Assembly: GCA_031550535.1 (NCBI GenBank)
Contig: JAVBOM010000012.1
Location: 6,808-70,807 of the forward strand
Origin: Avichristensenella sp031550535
GTDB taxonomy: Bacteria > Bacillota > Clostridia > Christensenellales > Aristaeellaceae
Reading direction: 5' to 3'
DNA length: 64,000 nt
The notes under the pieces: model-generated
What the model saw: the letters and a program-made list of their open reading frames with translations, nothing else
Databases searched by the model: none
Told to the model about the DNA's origin: nothing
In this document: one piece after another, positions 42,103 to 50,641 of the stretch
Layout: the number at the start of each line of letters is the position of its first letter
Numbering within the stretch: the first letter of the stretch is position 1
Position numbers and translations under genes: made by a program

Positions 42103-43230
42103 TCATAAGTACTCGGCGGCTTTCAGCGCCTCTATCGCGGCCCCGTGATCCTCCCCCGCGACCATGATCACCGGCCCGGTGCAGCCCATGCCGCTGGTGG
42201 CGTAAATGCCCTTCTTCCAGAGGACCCTGACGGCCTCCTCCAGCACCAGAATCTCCACGCCGGTGATCTCCTCGGTGACGACCTTCTCCGGCGGCTGCTT
42301 GACTTCCGCCGCGCCGCTTTCCTGCGCAATCGGCTGCGCGAGGCCCTTCAGGATAGCGTCCAACCCCGCCTTGCGCGCTCTGGCGAACTCGTCCCGCGCC
42401 TTTTTGGGCAGGTTCCCCCGCGCGCATGCGCCCGCAAAGCGCAGCGCCCCGGCCACCACGGGCGCACCGGACGCACGCGAGATGATGTTGACGATGCGGC
42501 CGTATCCATCGCCGACACCCGGGCCGTACCCATCGCCCAGGGATTCGTAGTTCCCACCCGACGTGAACGCGCTCATCAGCTTGATCACCACATTGCCCGT
42601 CAGGCTGTCCATCACCATGATGTCCGGCACGCCCTGCAGCAGGTCGTTGCCGCGCATCACCACGCCGCCGTCCGCCCGGGCGCTCTGGGTGAAGTCGATG
42701 GGGTATCCCGCGCCTTGCAGCTTTTGCAGCGCGCGCTCCACCTGCCGCGCGCCATCCAGGTTCAGGATGCCGACGGTGGGGTTCGCGTTCCCGCACGCCT
42801 TGGCCACGGCGATGGCGGAAATGGCATTCTTCAGCATGGCGCTGACGCGCTCTGTGTCGCTCGTGCCGGTTGTGGACGCGATGTACATCCCCCGCCCGTA
42901 CCCGGGCGTAATCACGCGGCCCACGGTCGATACGCCAATGGGGAAGCTGTAGTGCATGGTGACCGCCGCGTCCAATTCGCCGCTGTCCAGCATGGCGTCC
43001 ATGCGCGCCTGCGCCGCCCCGGCGTCCTCCTCCTCAATCAGCACAACCTCGATATCCGGCGCCTGCGCCAGCGCCGCGCCGCGCCGCATCTCCTCCGCGC
43101 CGTGCTCACTGCCCGTGGTGGTCAGCCCCACGCGCGTGCGGCGGCCAAAGCTGCCGTGCGCCAGCCCTTCGGATATCTCGTCAAATACCTGCGCAATGGT
43201 CTCTTTGATGTTCCTGTCCACTGCGCTCAC
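42103..43230 (-). CDS. grdD: Glycine reductase component C, subunit GrdD
   Basis: 375 residues. FGRRTRVGLTTTGSEHGAEE and the middle AITPGYGRGMYIASTTGTSD-like PlsX/phosphotransacetylase fold, ending GIYATSGMGCTGPVIMVAGE with the conserved Cys, identify GrdD. With GrdC it forms protein C, which turns the selenoether-bound carboxymethyl group from protein A into acetyl phosphate for ATP synthesis. The gene starts directly after the grdC stop and ends the operon before a strong terminator. Confidence 0.9.
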   Translation of the reverse strand: MSAVDRNIKETIAQVFDEISEGLAHGSFGRRTRVGLTTTGSEHGAEEMRRGAALAQAPDIEVVLIEEEDAGAAQARMDAMLDSGELDAAVTMHYSFPIGVSTVGRVITPGYGRGMYIASTTGTSDTERVSAMLKNAISAIAVAKACGNANPTVGILNLDGARQVERALQKLQGAGYPIDFTQSARADGGVVMRGNDLLQGVPDIMVMDSLTGNVVIKLMSAFTSGGNYESLGDGYGPGVGDGYGRIVNIISRASGAPVVAGALRFAGACARGNLPKKARDEFARARKAGLDAILKGLAQPIAQESGAAEVKQPPEKVVTEEITGVEILVLEEAVRVLWKKGIYATSGMGCTGPVIMVAGEDHGAAIEALKAAEYL

Positions 43231-44775
43231 CTACTCCGCGCGAAGCGACGCGGCAAACTCCGCCATCGCCTCGGCGATCATCCCGCGCACGCTGTCCTTG
43301 TCCAGCGCCTGCGCGTCCCCGGCCTTGCCGTCGTTCTTCTCTATAATGAAGGAAACACCGTCAAACAGGTTCGTCAGGCGACCCAGGAACAGGCTGCCCT
43401 TGCCGACGATCATCGCGCGGCGAATCGCGCTCTCGGCCAGCATGTCGCGGCAATGGGCCAGGAACGGCACGCCGGACGGGATGTGCCCCTGTGTCGGCGC
43501 GAACCCGGGCATGCTGATGCGCGCGACCACGTCGTTCAGTTCTGAACGCTCAAAGTCCTTGCGCATTACGCCCAGCGCGGCGATCATTTTGTAGTTGGCC
43601 TTGGGCACATCGCCCGCGCCGGCGGGTTCGGTGATCTCCGGGTTCTGCATCTCCACGGAGAACGTGTCGATGTCCGCCAGCTTGATGCCCGCGCGGTCCA
43701 GGGGATTGGCCACGATGGCTTGCATGACCGCCTGCGGGGACGCGCCGCTGCCGATGGTGTGCCGGCCGATGGCGTCCGTGCGGATCACGGGCGACACGCC
43801 GTCGTTCTCGCCAATGTGCACGGCGAACGCGCCCAGCATGTCCTCCAGCACCGGCAGGCCCTTCTTCACGTGATCCTTCGCGTTCATGCCCAGCTTCGCG
43901 GAAGCGCCGCCCGCCACGACGACGACGTTCTTGTAAATGCCGCTCTGCACCAGCGCCGCCGCCTCCACCAGCGCGTGCACCGGCCCGGCGCAGAAGCTGC
44001 GGGTATCGCTGCCCGTGGCGTTCACGCAGTCGCATATCTCGCCGATGGCCTTGGCGAAGTTGCCGCCGCCGCGCTGGTTCATGTCGCCGCACGCTTCCTC
44101 GGAGCACTCGATGATGTACTCGACCTCGTCCGCCTTCAGGTCGGTCTTCGCGAACAGAAGCGCCAGACCGAACGCCGCCGACGCCTTGCTGACCAGGTTT
44201 TCAAACATCACATGGTCGCTCAGCGCGGCGTCAAAGTCGTGCGCCTTTTTCACGCAGCCGATCAGCTTGTTCTCAAGATACATGGGTTCGGCCTTGTGTT
44301 CTTGGACGAGGGACTCGATCTGCGCCTGTTCCGCGTGGCCCTTTTCCAGCTTGGCCAGCGTTTTCCAGCCGCCGACGATGGGGTGTGCCTGGAGCTTCGC
44401 CAGGATGCCGCGCTGGAACCCTTCCTCCAGCAGCACCAGGTCAAACATATCCACCGCTTTCATGAGGCCGTAGAACTCGTCCAGCGGCATGATCTCGCCG
44501 TATTTGCCCTCGCGCACCGCGTTCGGCGTCGGGTTCCCGTACCACGGGCGCGGGATGCCGTCCAGCGCCAGAGGGCGCATGTTGCCAATGTACACTTGGT
44601 TGGGCGGGTAGGCCACCGCGTCCGCGAAGGAACGCAGGTGTCCCGGCAGCTCCTTCAGGTACTCGGAATCAGGATGCAGATGCCGCTCGCTCGTCTGGGT
44701 GCTGCCCTGGTGCAGCACCATATCCGGCGCCTGGATCAGGGCATAGCTGGCCCCGCGCAAAACAGGGAAGCTCAT
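43231..44775 (-). CDS. grdC: Glycine reductase component C, subunit GrdC
   Basis: 514 residues from ATG 44775, with CGGAGGTG upstream. A thiolase/FabH-like protein with the conserved Cys regions EECGD-like (SEEACGDMNQRGGGNFAKAI) and SFCAGPVHALVEAAALVQSG, typical of GrdC. It forms the acetyl-protein C with GrdD. A 254-base structured intergenic element separates it from grdB, so the C genes may be expressed at a different level from the A and B genes. Confidence 0.9.
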   Translation of the reverse strand: MSFPVLRGASYALIQAPDMVLHQGSTQTSERHLHPDSEYLKELPGHLRSFADAVAYPPNQVYIGNMRPLALDGIPRPWYGNPTPNAVREGKYGEIMPLDEFYGLMKAVDMFDLVLLEEGFQRGILAKLQAHPIVGGWKTLAKLEKGHAEQAQIESLVQEHKAEPMYLENKLIGCVKKAHDFDAALSDHVMFENLVSKASAAFGLALLFAKTDLKADEVEYIIECSEEACGDMNQRGGGNFAKAIGEICDCVNATGSDTRSFCAGPVHALVEAAALVQSGIYKNVVVVAGGASAKLGMNAKDHVKKGLPVLEDMLGAFAVHIGENDGVSPVIRTDAIGRHTIGSGASPQAVMQAIVANPLDRAGIKLADIDTFSVEMQNPEITEPAGAGDVPKANYKMIAALGVMRKDFERSELNDVVARISMPGFAPTQGHIPSGVPFLAHCRDMLAESAIRRAMIVGKGSLFLGRLTNLFDGVSFIIEKNDGKAGDAQALDKDSVRGMIAEAMAEFAASLRAE

Positions 44776-45029
44776 CGGTTCACCTCCGTTAATAATAGAA
44801 GAAAAGGGCTGGCGGGGTAGGAAGAAGCAACGCTGGGACGCTGTCCCAGACCCTGCCCAAGGGCCATTGGCCCTTGGGAATCCCATCTTATCGCCTCACG
44901 GCGGGAAGAATTTTTCAAGAATTCCTCCCCCGTATGATGGGATTCTTAAGGGACAATGTCCCTTAAGTGGGGTTCCAAGGGGCAAAGCCCCTAGGCGTCC
45001 TCCATTCCTACCACGACAGCCCCGTGCCC
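44776..45029. repeat. Multi-hairpin intergenic element between grdB and grdC
   Basis: Contains CTGGGAC/GTCCCAG (44833-44849), CCAAGGGCC/GGCCCTTGG (44858-44878), a long-range pair GAATCCCATC (44878-44887) with GATGGGATTC (44936-44945), GAAGAATT/AATTCCTC around 44913-44930, AAGGGAC/GTCCCTT (44948-44964) and GGGGC/GCCCC (44979-44991). It looks like a mobile intergenic repeat of the kind common in Clostridia, different from the two-hairpin family. Confidence 0.6.
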
Positions 45030-46328
45030 TCAGTCCTTGAATACCGTCTGCCCTTCCACCTCGGTGCCAAGCGCCTTCAGCGCCTTGCGCACGAGCTTTC
45101 TGCGCAGCTCTTTCTCGTCCGCCGGGGTCAGTTCCGGGTTGCCCAGCGGGTACGGGATGGCGACGGTGGGAACGATCCGGTTCGCGCCGACCGTCAGCGA
45201 GATGGGAACCACTGTGCACATATGCACCACCGGGAGGCCGTGCCTCTCGATTTCTTTTACCATCGTTGCGCCGCAACGTGTGCAGGTCCCTCAAGTGGAT
45301 GTGAGAACGACGCCCTCAACGTGGTCGGCGAGCAGTTGCTCGGCGATGTCAGCCGCGTACTTCTTCGCGTTGGCGACGGACGTGCCGTTGCCCACGGTCG
45401 AGTACCAGTAATCGTGCAGGGAGCCGATCTCGCCCGCGGCCACCATTTCCTTCACCACGTCCACCGGAAGGACGCGGTCCAGATCCTGGTTGGCGTACAC
45501 GGGATCATAGCCGCCGTGCGCGGTTTCGCCGTTTTCAGGCGTGAAATCGGTGATGTCCTTCAGGCTGTACTTGCCGTACTTGGACGCGCTGGAGGACTCG
45601 ATGTGGTCCGGGTTCCCCTTCGGCACAGGGCCGCCGGAGGATACCAGCGCGATCCGCGCCTTGGTGATGTCGCGGATGGCGGGCTGCGGGTCCACACGGT
45701 CGAAGTTCGGCATCGGGTATTCCGTGGTGAACGCCTCGCCGCCGATCTTCTTCACCAGCATGTCCACCGCGCGCTTGGAGCCGCGCTCCTTCGCGAAGTA
45801 GTTCACGCGCAGACCCTTTTCGATGAAGCCCTCGGTCACGGCCTCGCCCGCGGCCAGCTTCTTCACAATGGCGGCCATGTCCGGCACGGCTTTGCGCATC
45901 GCGGCGGCGGAATCGCCCGTCTGGACGAAGTAGCCGTACCGCTTGTAGCTCTCGATGCCGGGGTTCTCGATGTACATACCGCCGACCACCGGGATTTTCA
46001 GGTTCTCATCGACAATTTTGGCGACGGTGCCGCACGCCATGCCGTACCGGCCCGCGTTGAACGCGGGACCGACGATCACCAGATCCGGACTTTCGCCCTT
46101 GATCAGTTCCAGCACCGTCCGCGAGGCTTCTTCAAGGTTCTCGTTGAAGTAGCTGTCCCCGCAGATGACGGTCGCGACGATCTTGGCCGTATCGCCTAGG
46201 GCCGCCTGCAGCGCCATACCGGGCCCGACCACGCCTTCGCGCTTCTCGGGCGGCACATTGGCTTTATCCTCGCCGCCAATGCCGGCAAAGAACTGATTGA
46301 TGTAATGCACCACTCTGCATTGGCTCAA
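45030..46328 (-). CDS. grdB: Glycine reductase protein B selenoprotein subunit GrdB (Sec at codon 346)
   Basis: 432 residues if the in-frame TGA at 45293-45291 is read as selenocysteine. The frame gives EGVVLTST-U-GTCTRCGATMVKE, the conserved redox centre of GrdB, and continues to a normal C-terminus. The upstream body (VHYINQFFAGIGGEDKANVP, PAFNAGRYGMACG) is typical. A hairpin CGTTGCGGCGCAACG lies 12 bases after the UGA, a suitable bacterial SECIS. GrdB with GrdE binds glycine as a Schiff base and hands the carboxymethyl group to GrdA. selA, selB, tRNA-Sec and selD are nearby. Confidence 0.95.
45264..45278 (-). promoter_or_regulatory. SECIS-type hairpin of grdB
   Basis: Palindromic 15-mer in the coding strand starting 12 bases after the Sec UGA (45291-45293); proper distance for SelB-dependent decoding. 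Confidence 0.6.
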
Positions 46329-46360
46329 TGCTCGTCCCTCTTTTCATTGGGAATTATGGG

Positions 46361-46810
46361 CTATGCCCTGTACGTCTCGACCTCCGCCTTGATCGCGTCC
46401 ACGTCCAGCACCATTTCCATCATGGAAATCTGTTCGTCGTACACGGCCGGGTCGATTTCTTCCTTCAGCTCGAACATATGGTACGCCTTGAGTCCCAACG
46501 GGACCCCTGCCAAAGGACCTGCGTAGGTAGGATCGCCGACGGATACCGTTTCGGCCGCCAGCCCGGAAGCCTCAGCCTCCGCGCCGCCCAGGACGACCAC
46601 GAGGTCATCCTTGCCGTATTTCTCCGCCAAATCTTTGATCCTTGCCTGGTTTTCCAGGTCCATGGCGCCTGCGGACGTTCAGACGAAGCACTCGGTCGTG
46701 GAGAATACCACTTCCGCGCCGGCCGTCTTGACGCACTCTTCGATAGCCATGCCGGGAATGCCGTCGCGGTCGCCCAAGATGGCAACCTTTTTGCCGTTTA
46801 GAATGCTCAT
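46361..46810 (-). CDS. grdA: Glycine reductase protein A, selenoprotein GrdA (Sec44)
   Basis: 149 residues with Sec. ATG 46810 opens MSILNGKKVAILGDRDGIPG; codon 44 is TGA (46681-46679) in TTECFV-U-TSAGAMDLENQ, the defining GrdA motif, with Sec at position 44 as in characterised GrdA. A hairpin CCTGGAAAACCAGG lies about 20 bases after the UGA. GrdA is the small selenium carrier that accepts the carboxymethyl group from protein B and is re-reduced by thioredoxin, whose genes are in this operon. SD AAAGGAG precedes the start. Confidence 0.95.
46645..46658 (-). promoter_or_regulatory. SECIS-type hairpin of grdA
   Basis: CCTGG AAAA CCAGG in the message, 20 bases downstream of the Sec UGA at 46679-46681. 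Confidence 0.6.
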
Positions 46811-46860
46811 AGCAGAAATACTCCTTTCCTAGGGTGATGCTAAAATATCTGTAAAAACCG

Positions 46861-48147
46861 TCAAATGGTTTTCGCAGTGAGGGTATGGAAGCCCAGCTCG
46901 TTCGTCGCGCCGGTGATGACCTGGATTTCCGCGCGGATGCTGCCGTCCGGGAGCAGGCTGCCGTCCCAGCCGCCCGCGATGACGTTCGCCACCTCGGGAT
47001 AGCCGATCACCGTTTTCATCGGCGGCAGCGTGATGACCATGTTCGCGTTGCCCGAGGTCACGCACGCGTTGCCAAGGGGCGTGGAGTCCGCCAGCGACTG
47101 CGAGCCGCCGTCCTGCCCGGCGTACTCATCCGTAATCAGCACGGTCTTGACGTTCAGCTTCTCGATCTTGTTGCAGTTCATCACCAGGTCCGCGTCCGGG
47201 TTGCCAAAGCCTTCTTCCGAGATGATCGCCGCGTCCGCGCCCAGGAACTCGACGAGCTTGGCCGTCATGTTGGAGGAACGCTCCTTGTCCATCAGCGTGA
47301 CGTTTTCATTCGTGACCACACAGCCCAGGAAGTTGATCGTCTTGCCGTGCTGGGCGTACAGATCCTCGATGACCGGGCTGTTTTCGTGCACGTAGGTGGG
47401 GTTCTTGTCGCACGCGGACACGCAGTTGCCGCTGACGATCGCGCCGTCCATGGCCTCGGTCGGGTACATGTACGTCGGCACAATCTGCTTGACATCCACG
47501 CCGTAGTAGTACGTGTTGTGCAGCAGGCCCTGGGTCTGCAGCATGTACACATAGACCACCTTGGGCAGGTTCGGGTACTGCGCCGCCTGCTCCAGCAGGG
47601 GCTTGGTTTCGTAGGTTTTGATCTCGTCCGGCGTGACCGCCGTGCCCGCCTGGCCCAGGTAGTTCGCCGCGCGGAAGCCCGCCAGCCGCACGACGACCTC
47701 GTGCTCGTGCTGCTTCAGCGTGTCGATCGGCTCGACCTTGACCACGACATTATTCGTCGCGGAGAACGGCGTGTATTCCGCGCCGGGGCCGCTCATGTCG
47801 ATGATGCCCTCCTGGAAGCCGACGATCTTGCCCGTCGTCACGACCGCCGCGCCTTTCAGCACGTGCGTCCGGCCGCTGCCGACCTGATCCACGCCCGTCA
47901 TGAAGCCCGGGAAGATGCCGCCGGGCCCCTGCACTTTGGCGCGGGGTTCCACAACGTCCTTCACCGGCAGGATGCGGACGGACTCGCCCGGCCGCGCGAG
48001 GAATACCTCCACGGACTTGATCCGCTCGTCCGCGCCGGCCACCTTCGCCAGCTCGTCCTTGTTTACGTACAGCACGCCATTTTTCACGGACGTCGCGTCC
48101 GCGAACTGAACATCCTTGATGAGGATATTGCCAATCTCAAGCCGCAT
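46861..48147 (-). CDS. grdE: Glycine reductase protein B proprotein GrdE (pyruvoyl precursor)
   Basis: 428 residues. The block VSGNCVSACDKNPTYVHENS places Cys242 where GrdE-type proproteins are cleaved to give two subunits, the C-terminal one with an N-terminal pyruvoyl group that binds the glycine amine. Length and flanking sequence are normal. It lies just upstream of grdA in the order trxB, trxA, grdE, grdA, grdB. A repeat copy sits between it and trxA. Confidence 0.93.
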   Translation of the reverse strand: MRLEIGNILIKDVQFADATSVKNGVLYVNKDELAKVAGADERIKSVEVFLARPGESVRILPVKDVVEPRAKVQGPGGIFPGFMTGVDQVGSGRTHVLKGAAVVTTGKIVGFQEGIIDMSGPGAEYTPFSATNNVVVKVEPIDTLKQHEHEVVVRLAGFRAANYLGQAGTAVTPDEIKTYETKPLLEQAAQYPNLPKVVYVYMLQTQGLLHNTYYYGVDVKQIVPTYMYPTEAMDGAIVSGNCVSACDKNPTYVHENSPVIEDLYAQHGKTINFLGCVVTNENVTLMDKERSSNMTAKLVEFLGADAAIISEEGFGNPDADLVMNCNKIEKLNVKTVLITDEYAGQDGGSQSLADSTPLGNACVTSGNANMVITLPPMKTVIGYPEVANVIAGGWDGSLLPDGSIRAEIQVITGATNELGFHTLTAKTI

Positions 48148-48167
48148 GTCATGCCCTCCGATGTGTG

Positions 48168-48226
48168 TGGTAAGGATTTCTTGCGAAATCCTTTCATGGC
48201 TCGGAATCTTCGGTTCCTCGCCGCCA
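48168..48226 (-). repeat. Dispersed two-hairpin repeat, copy G (between trxA and grdE)
   Basis: On the minus strand it ends CCATGAAAGGATTTCGCAAG then AAATCCTTACC, almost the same as copy A; the first palindrome is diverged. Confidence 0.75.
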
Positions 48227-48230
48227 AATA

Positions 48231-48551
48231 TCAGCCAACCAACTCGTCCAGCTTCGCCTGCACGGCGTTCATCTCGATGGAATCCTTGTCAAAGACAAAT
48301 ACCTTCTCGCCGTCCTTGTAGAACACGAACGTCGGCTGGCCCATGACCTTCTGCGCGATGGCCAGGCGCTTGTTGCCGGTGGTGTCCAGGCTGCAAAACT
48401 TCGCGCGCCCCTCGTTCTTCGCCACGAACGCGTGCACGTCCGGCATCAGCGCCATGCACGGCTCGCACTTGGGGCTCCAGAAGTCCACAAACACGACGCC
48501 CTGGTGGCCGAGCACCTCTTGATCAAAGTTTTCCTTGTGTACCTCAACCAT
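48231..48551 (-). CDS. trxA: Thioredoxin of the glycine reductase system
   Basis: 106 residues, normal length. Active site WSPKCEPCMALMPD, i.e. CEPC instead of CGPC, a variation seen in thioredoxins that serve glycine reductase in amino-acid-fermenting Clostridia. The cis-Pro loop GQPTFVF is present. It passes electrons from TrxB to the selenoprotein A / protein C cycle. ATG 48551 follows AAAGGAGCG, 25 bases after trxB. Confidence 0.9.
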   Translation of the reverse strand: MVEVHKENFDQEVLGHQGVVFVDFWSPKCEPCMALMPDVHAFVAKNEGRAKFCSLDTTGNKRLAIAQKVMGQPTFVFYKDGEKVFVFDKDSIEMNAVQAKLDELVG

Positions 48552-48575
48552 GTTTCAACGCTCCTTTGCTCTTTG

Positions 48576-49787
48576 TTATATTTGGAGTAGATTCGCTATA
48601 TCCGCCCCGGTAAAGCTGCCTTCCAGGCGGCCTTTTACCTCGCCGTTCTCAAACAGCAGCACGGTGGGGATCTTCGTGATCTGGTAGGTCGCGGCGGTTT
48701 TTTTATTCCGGGACGTGTCCAGCTTGGCGAGCTTGACGTCCGTTTTTTCGGCAGCCGCCTCCAGCAAGGCCAGCGCGGCGATGCTCTCCTCTACCTGCGG
48801 TGCCCAGAAGGCCAGCAGCACGTGGCCCTGCACATCCAGCACCTGCCGACGGAAGTTCTCCATCTCGTCCAGGTACTTTTCCGCCGCGACAGCCGCGATC
48901 GCGCCGTCCGAAGCGGCAGTGACGACCTGCCGGAGGTACTTCACCCGCGCGTCGCCCGCCGCGTACACGCCGGGCACATTCGTCTCCATCATCTCGTTGG
49001 TGACGATATACCCCTGCGCGTCGAGCTCGATCTTGCCCTTTAAAAAATCCGTCTTGGGCACCGTGCCCACGAAGAAGAACACGCCGTTCGTCTCTTTTTC
49101 GCGCAATTCGCCCGTCTTGATGTTCTTTAGGATAACCTTTTCCACCAGCTCGTCGCCGACAATTTCATCCAGAACGGAGTTCCATTCCCATTTCATTTTC
49201 GGGTTCTGGAACGCCTTTTCCGCGCTGGCCTTGTTGCAGTCCAGCGTGCCCTCGTCGTGGATGACGATGACGGTGACTTCGTTCGCGAACTTCGTCAGGT
49301 ACATGGCTTCCTCAATGGCCGCATCGCCGTTGCCGACCACCATCACGTCCAGGTCCTCGAAGAAATCCGCGTCGCACGTTGCGCAGTAGGAAACGCCCTT
49401 GCCGCGCAGCTTGCCCTCACCCTTGATGTTCAGCGTGCGCGGCTCCGCGCCGGGCGCGAAAACGACGCTGTGCGCCTCGTATACGGCGCCGTCCTTTGTG
49501 AAAACCTTTTTCACGTGGCCCGTCAGGTCCACATCCGCCGCCACACCGCGCAGAATCTCCGTGCCGAAATGCGCGGCATGATCCGCAAACTGCTGCATCA
49601 AACCGGGGCCGGTCGTCTCGTGGAACGACCCCGGGTAGTTCTCCATCTCCATGGTGGTGGCGGCCTGCCCACCTGGGCGTCCCTTTTCCAGAATGGCGGT
49701 TTTCAGCCGCGCGCGGCTGCCGTAAATGCCCGCCGCGAGCCCGCCGGGACCGCCCCCGACGACAAGAATGTCATAGACCGTTGACAT
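48576..49787 (-). CDS. trxB: Thioredoxin reductase with a C-terminal thioredoxin-fold domain lacking CxxC
   Basis: 403 residues versus about 310 for ordinary TrxB. FAD motif GGGPGG (11-16), redox centre CATC (135-138), NADPH motif GNGDAAIEEA (152-161) and FAD end GVYAAGDARVKYLRQVVTAA. Residues about 310-403 form a thioredoxin-like fold (VLLAFWAPQVEESIAALALL, KIPTVLLFENGEVKGRLEG) in which the CxxC is replaced by PQVE, so it cannot act as a dithiol carrier and may dock TrxA or GrdA (inference). ATG 49787 overlaps the end of grdX. Confidence 0.92.
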   Translation of the reverse strand: MSTVYDILVVGGGPGGLAAGIYGSRARLKTAILEKGRPGGQAATTMEMENYPGSFHETTGPGLMQQFADHAAHFGTEILRGVAADVDLTGHVKKVFTKDGAVYEAHSVVFAPGAEPRTLNIKGEGKLRGKGVSYCATCDADFFEDLDVMVVGNGDAAIEEAMYLTKFANEVTVIVIHDEGTLDCNKASAEKAFQNPKMKWEWNSVLDEIVGDELVEKVILKNIKTGELREKETNGVFFFVGTVPKTDFLKGKIELDAQGYIVTNEMMETNVPGVYAAGDARVKYLRQVVTAASDGAIAAVAAEKYLDEMENFRRQVLDVQGHVLLAFWAPQVEESIAALALLEAAAEKTDVKLAKLDTSRNKKTAATYQITKIPTVLLFENGEVKGRLEGSFTGADIANLLQI

Positions 49788-50196
49788 GGTGCGCCTCCTC
49801 TTTTTCGCTAGTATGGCTATAAAATCCGGCCGGCAACGCTTCCATCGCCGAACGCATCAGGTCCAGGTCAATCACGGAGAAATCGTCCAGCACGCCTTCG
49901 CTGTACCGCCGGTCCTTGGCCGGCAGCTTTCGCAGCACGGCAATCGCGTCCTCGATGAGCATCAGCGACGCCGTATCGACTTCGCCCCGGCGCGTGGAAA
50001 GCACTACGCTCTTGTACGGGCTTTCGTTCGGCTTCACGCTACCGGCGAGCGGGTGGCTGATCAGCGTTGCCCCCAGATGCACCGCGTCCCGCACCGCGCC
50101 AAACACCGCGTCGACGGTCCCGCCGATGTACCGGGCGACCGCGCCATACACGGCGGACACAGCCGGGTTGTTCGTGATGATCTGGTAATTGGTCAC
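49771..50196 (-). CDS. grdX: GrdX family protein
   Basis: 141 residues from GTG 50196, with GGGAGGC upstream. MTNYQIITNNPAVSAVYGAV and the DLMRSAMEALPAGFYSHTSE end match GrdX, a small protein of unknown function regularly placed first in glycine/sarcosine/betaine reductase operons. It overlaps trxB by 17 bases. It directly follows the riboswitch and terminator. Confidence 0.85.
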   Translation of the reverse strand: MTNYQIITNNPAVSAVYGAVARYIGGTVDAVFGAVRDAVHLGATLISHPLAGSVKPNESPYKSVVLSTRRGEVDTASLMLIEDAIAVLRKLPAKDRRYSEGVLDDFSVIDLDLMRSAMEALPAGFYSHTSEKEEAHHVNGL

Positions 50197-50221
50197 CCGC
50201 GCCAGCCTCCCTTTCCGCAAC

Positions 50222-50261
50222 AAAAAACAGGAACACGACAAACATCCTTGCCGTATCCCTG
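50222..50261 (-). terminator. Riboswitch expression-platform terminator
   Basis: Minus strand CAGGGATACGGCAA (from 50261) pairs over 14 positions, with some G-U pairs, with TTGTCGTGTTCCTG (to 50228), followed by six T. Placed between the glycine aptamer and grdX. Confidence 0.8.
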
Positions 50262-50288
50262 TCTCGATTGTTTCAGGGTGGGTAAATC

Positions 50289-50380
50289 CGCGCTGTTTGA
50301 GCCTGAGAGATTCACGTCGCGGCTGGCGCACCGGACGCTTGCCCCTTCGGCGTCTATACTTCACAATAGACTCTCACACG
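50289..50380 (-). ncRNA. Glycine riboswitch aptamer (class gcvT)
   Basis: On the minus strand GTGTGAGAGTC, then GACGCCGAAGGGGCAAGCGTC and, after a variable arm, GAATCTCTCAGGCTCAAACAG: the conserved glycine aptamer core. One full aptamer is seen; a second tandem aptamer is not evident. It precedes a terminator and the grdX-trx-grd genes, so glycine probably switches the operon on by antitermination. Confidence 0.9.
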
Positions 50381-50425
50381 GATCGATATCCCGCGCGTTT
50401 TTCACGCATATTCGATTTCCCAATA

Positions 50426-50454
50426 ACCATAGCACAATTGATTTATTTTGTAAA
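50426..50454 (-). promoter_or_regulatory. Promoter of the glycine reductase operon
   Basis: Minus strand TTTACA, 17 bases, TATGGT, about 45 bases upstream of the aptamer. Confidence 0.65.
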
Positions 50455-50482
50455 TAGCGTTTTGCAAAGAATCCTGCAAAAA

Positions 50483-50535
50483 GTGAGGATTTCTTGCGGA
50501 ATTCACATACGGTTCGGAATCCTCGGTTCCTCGCC
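50483..50535 (-). repeat. Dispersed two-hairpin repeat, diverged copy H
   Basis: Minus strand GGCGAGGAACCGAGGATTCC ... GCAAGAAATCC; resembles copy G more than A. Lies between the divergent grd and sel promoters. Confidence 0.55.
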
Positions 50536-50563
50536 TGCATTTCGTGCCATTTCTGAAAACCTC

Positions 50564-50591
50564 TTGATTATTCTCCGCCAATGGTTACAAT
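50564..50591 (+). promoter_or_regulatory. Promoter of selA-selB
   Basis: TTGATT, 16 bases, TACAAT; 51 bases before the selA ATG. Confidence 0.6.
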
Positions 50592-50641
50592 AAATGCGAA
50601 CAAGAAATGCCACCAAGAACCAGGATGTATGAGGGTTACGC

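Noticed and set aside
45291..45293. In-frame TGA splitting grdB into two open frames
   Set aside because: Read as a broken gene at first, but the position is the conserved Sec residue of GrdB (TST-U-GTCTRCG), a hairpin follows, and the Sec machinery is adjacent.
46679..46681. In-frame TGA in the small gene before grdB
   Set aside because: This is Sec44 of GrdA (CFV-U-TSAGAMDLENQ), not a nonsense mutation.
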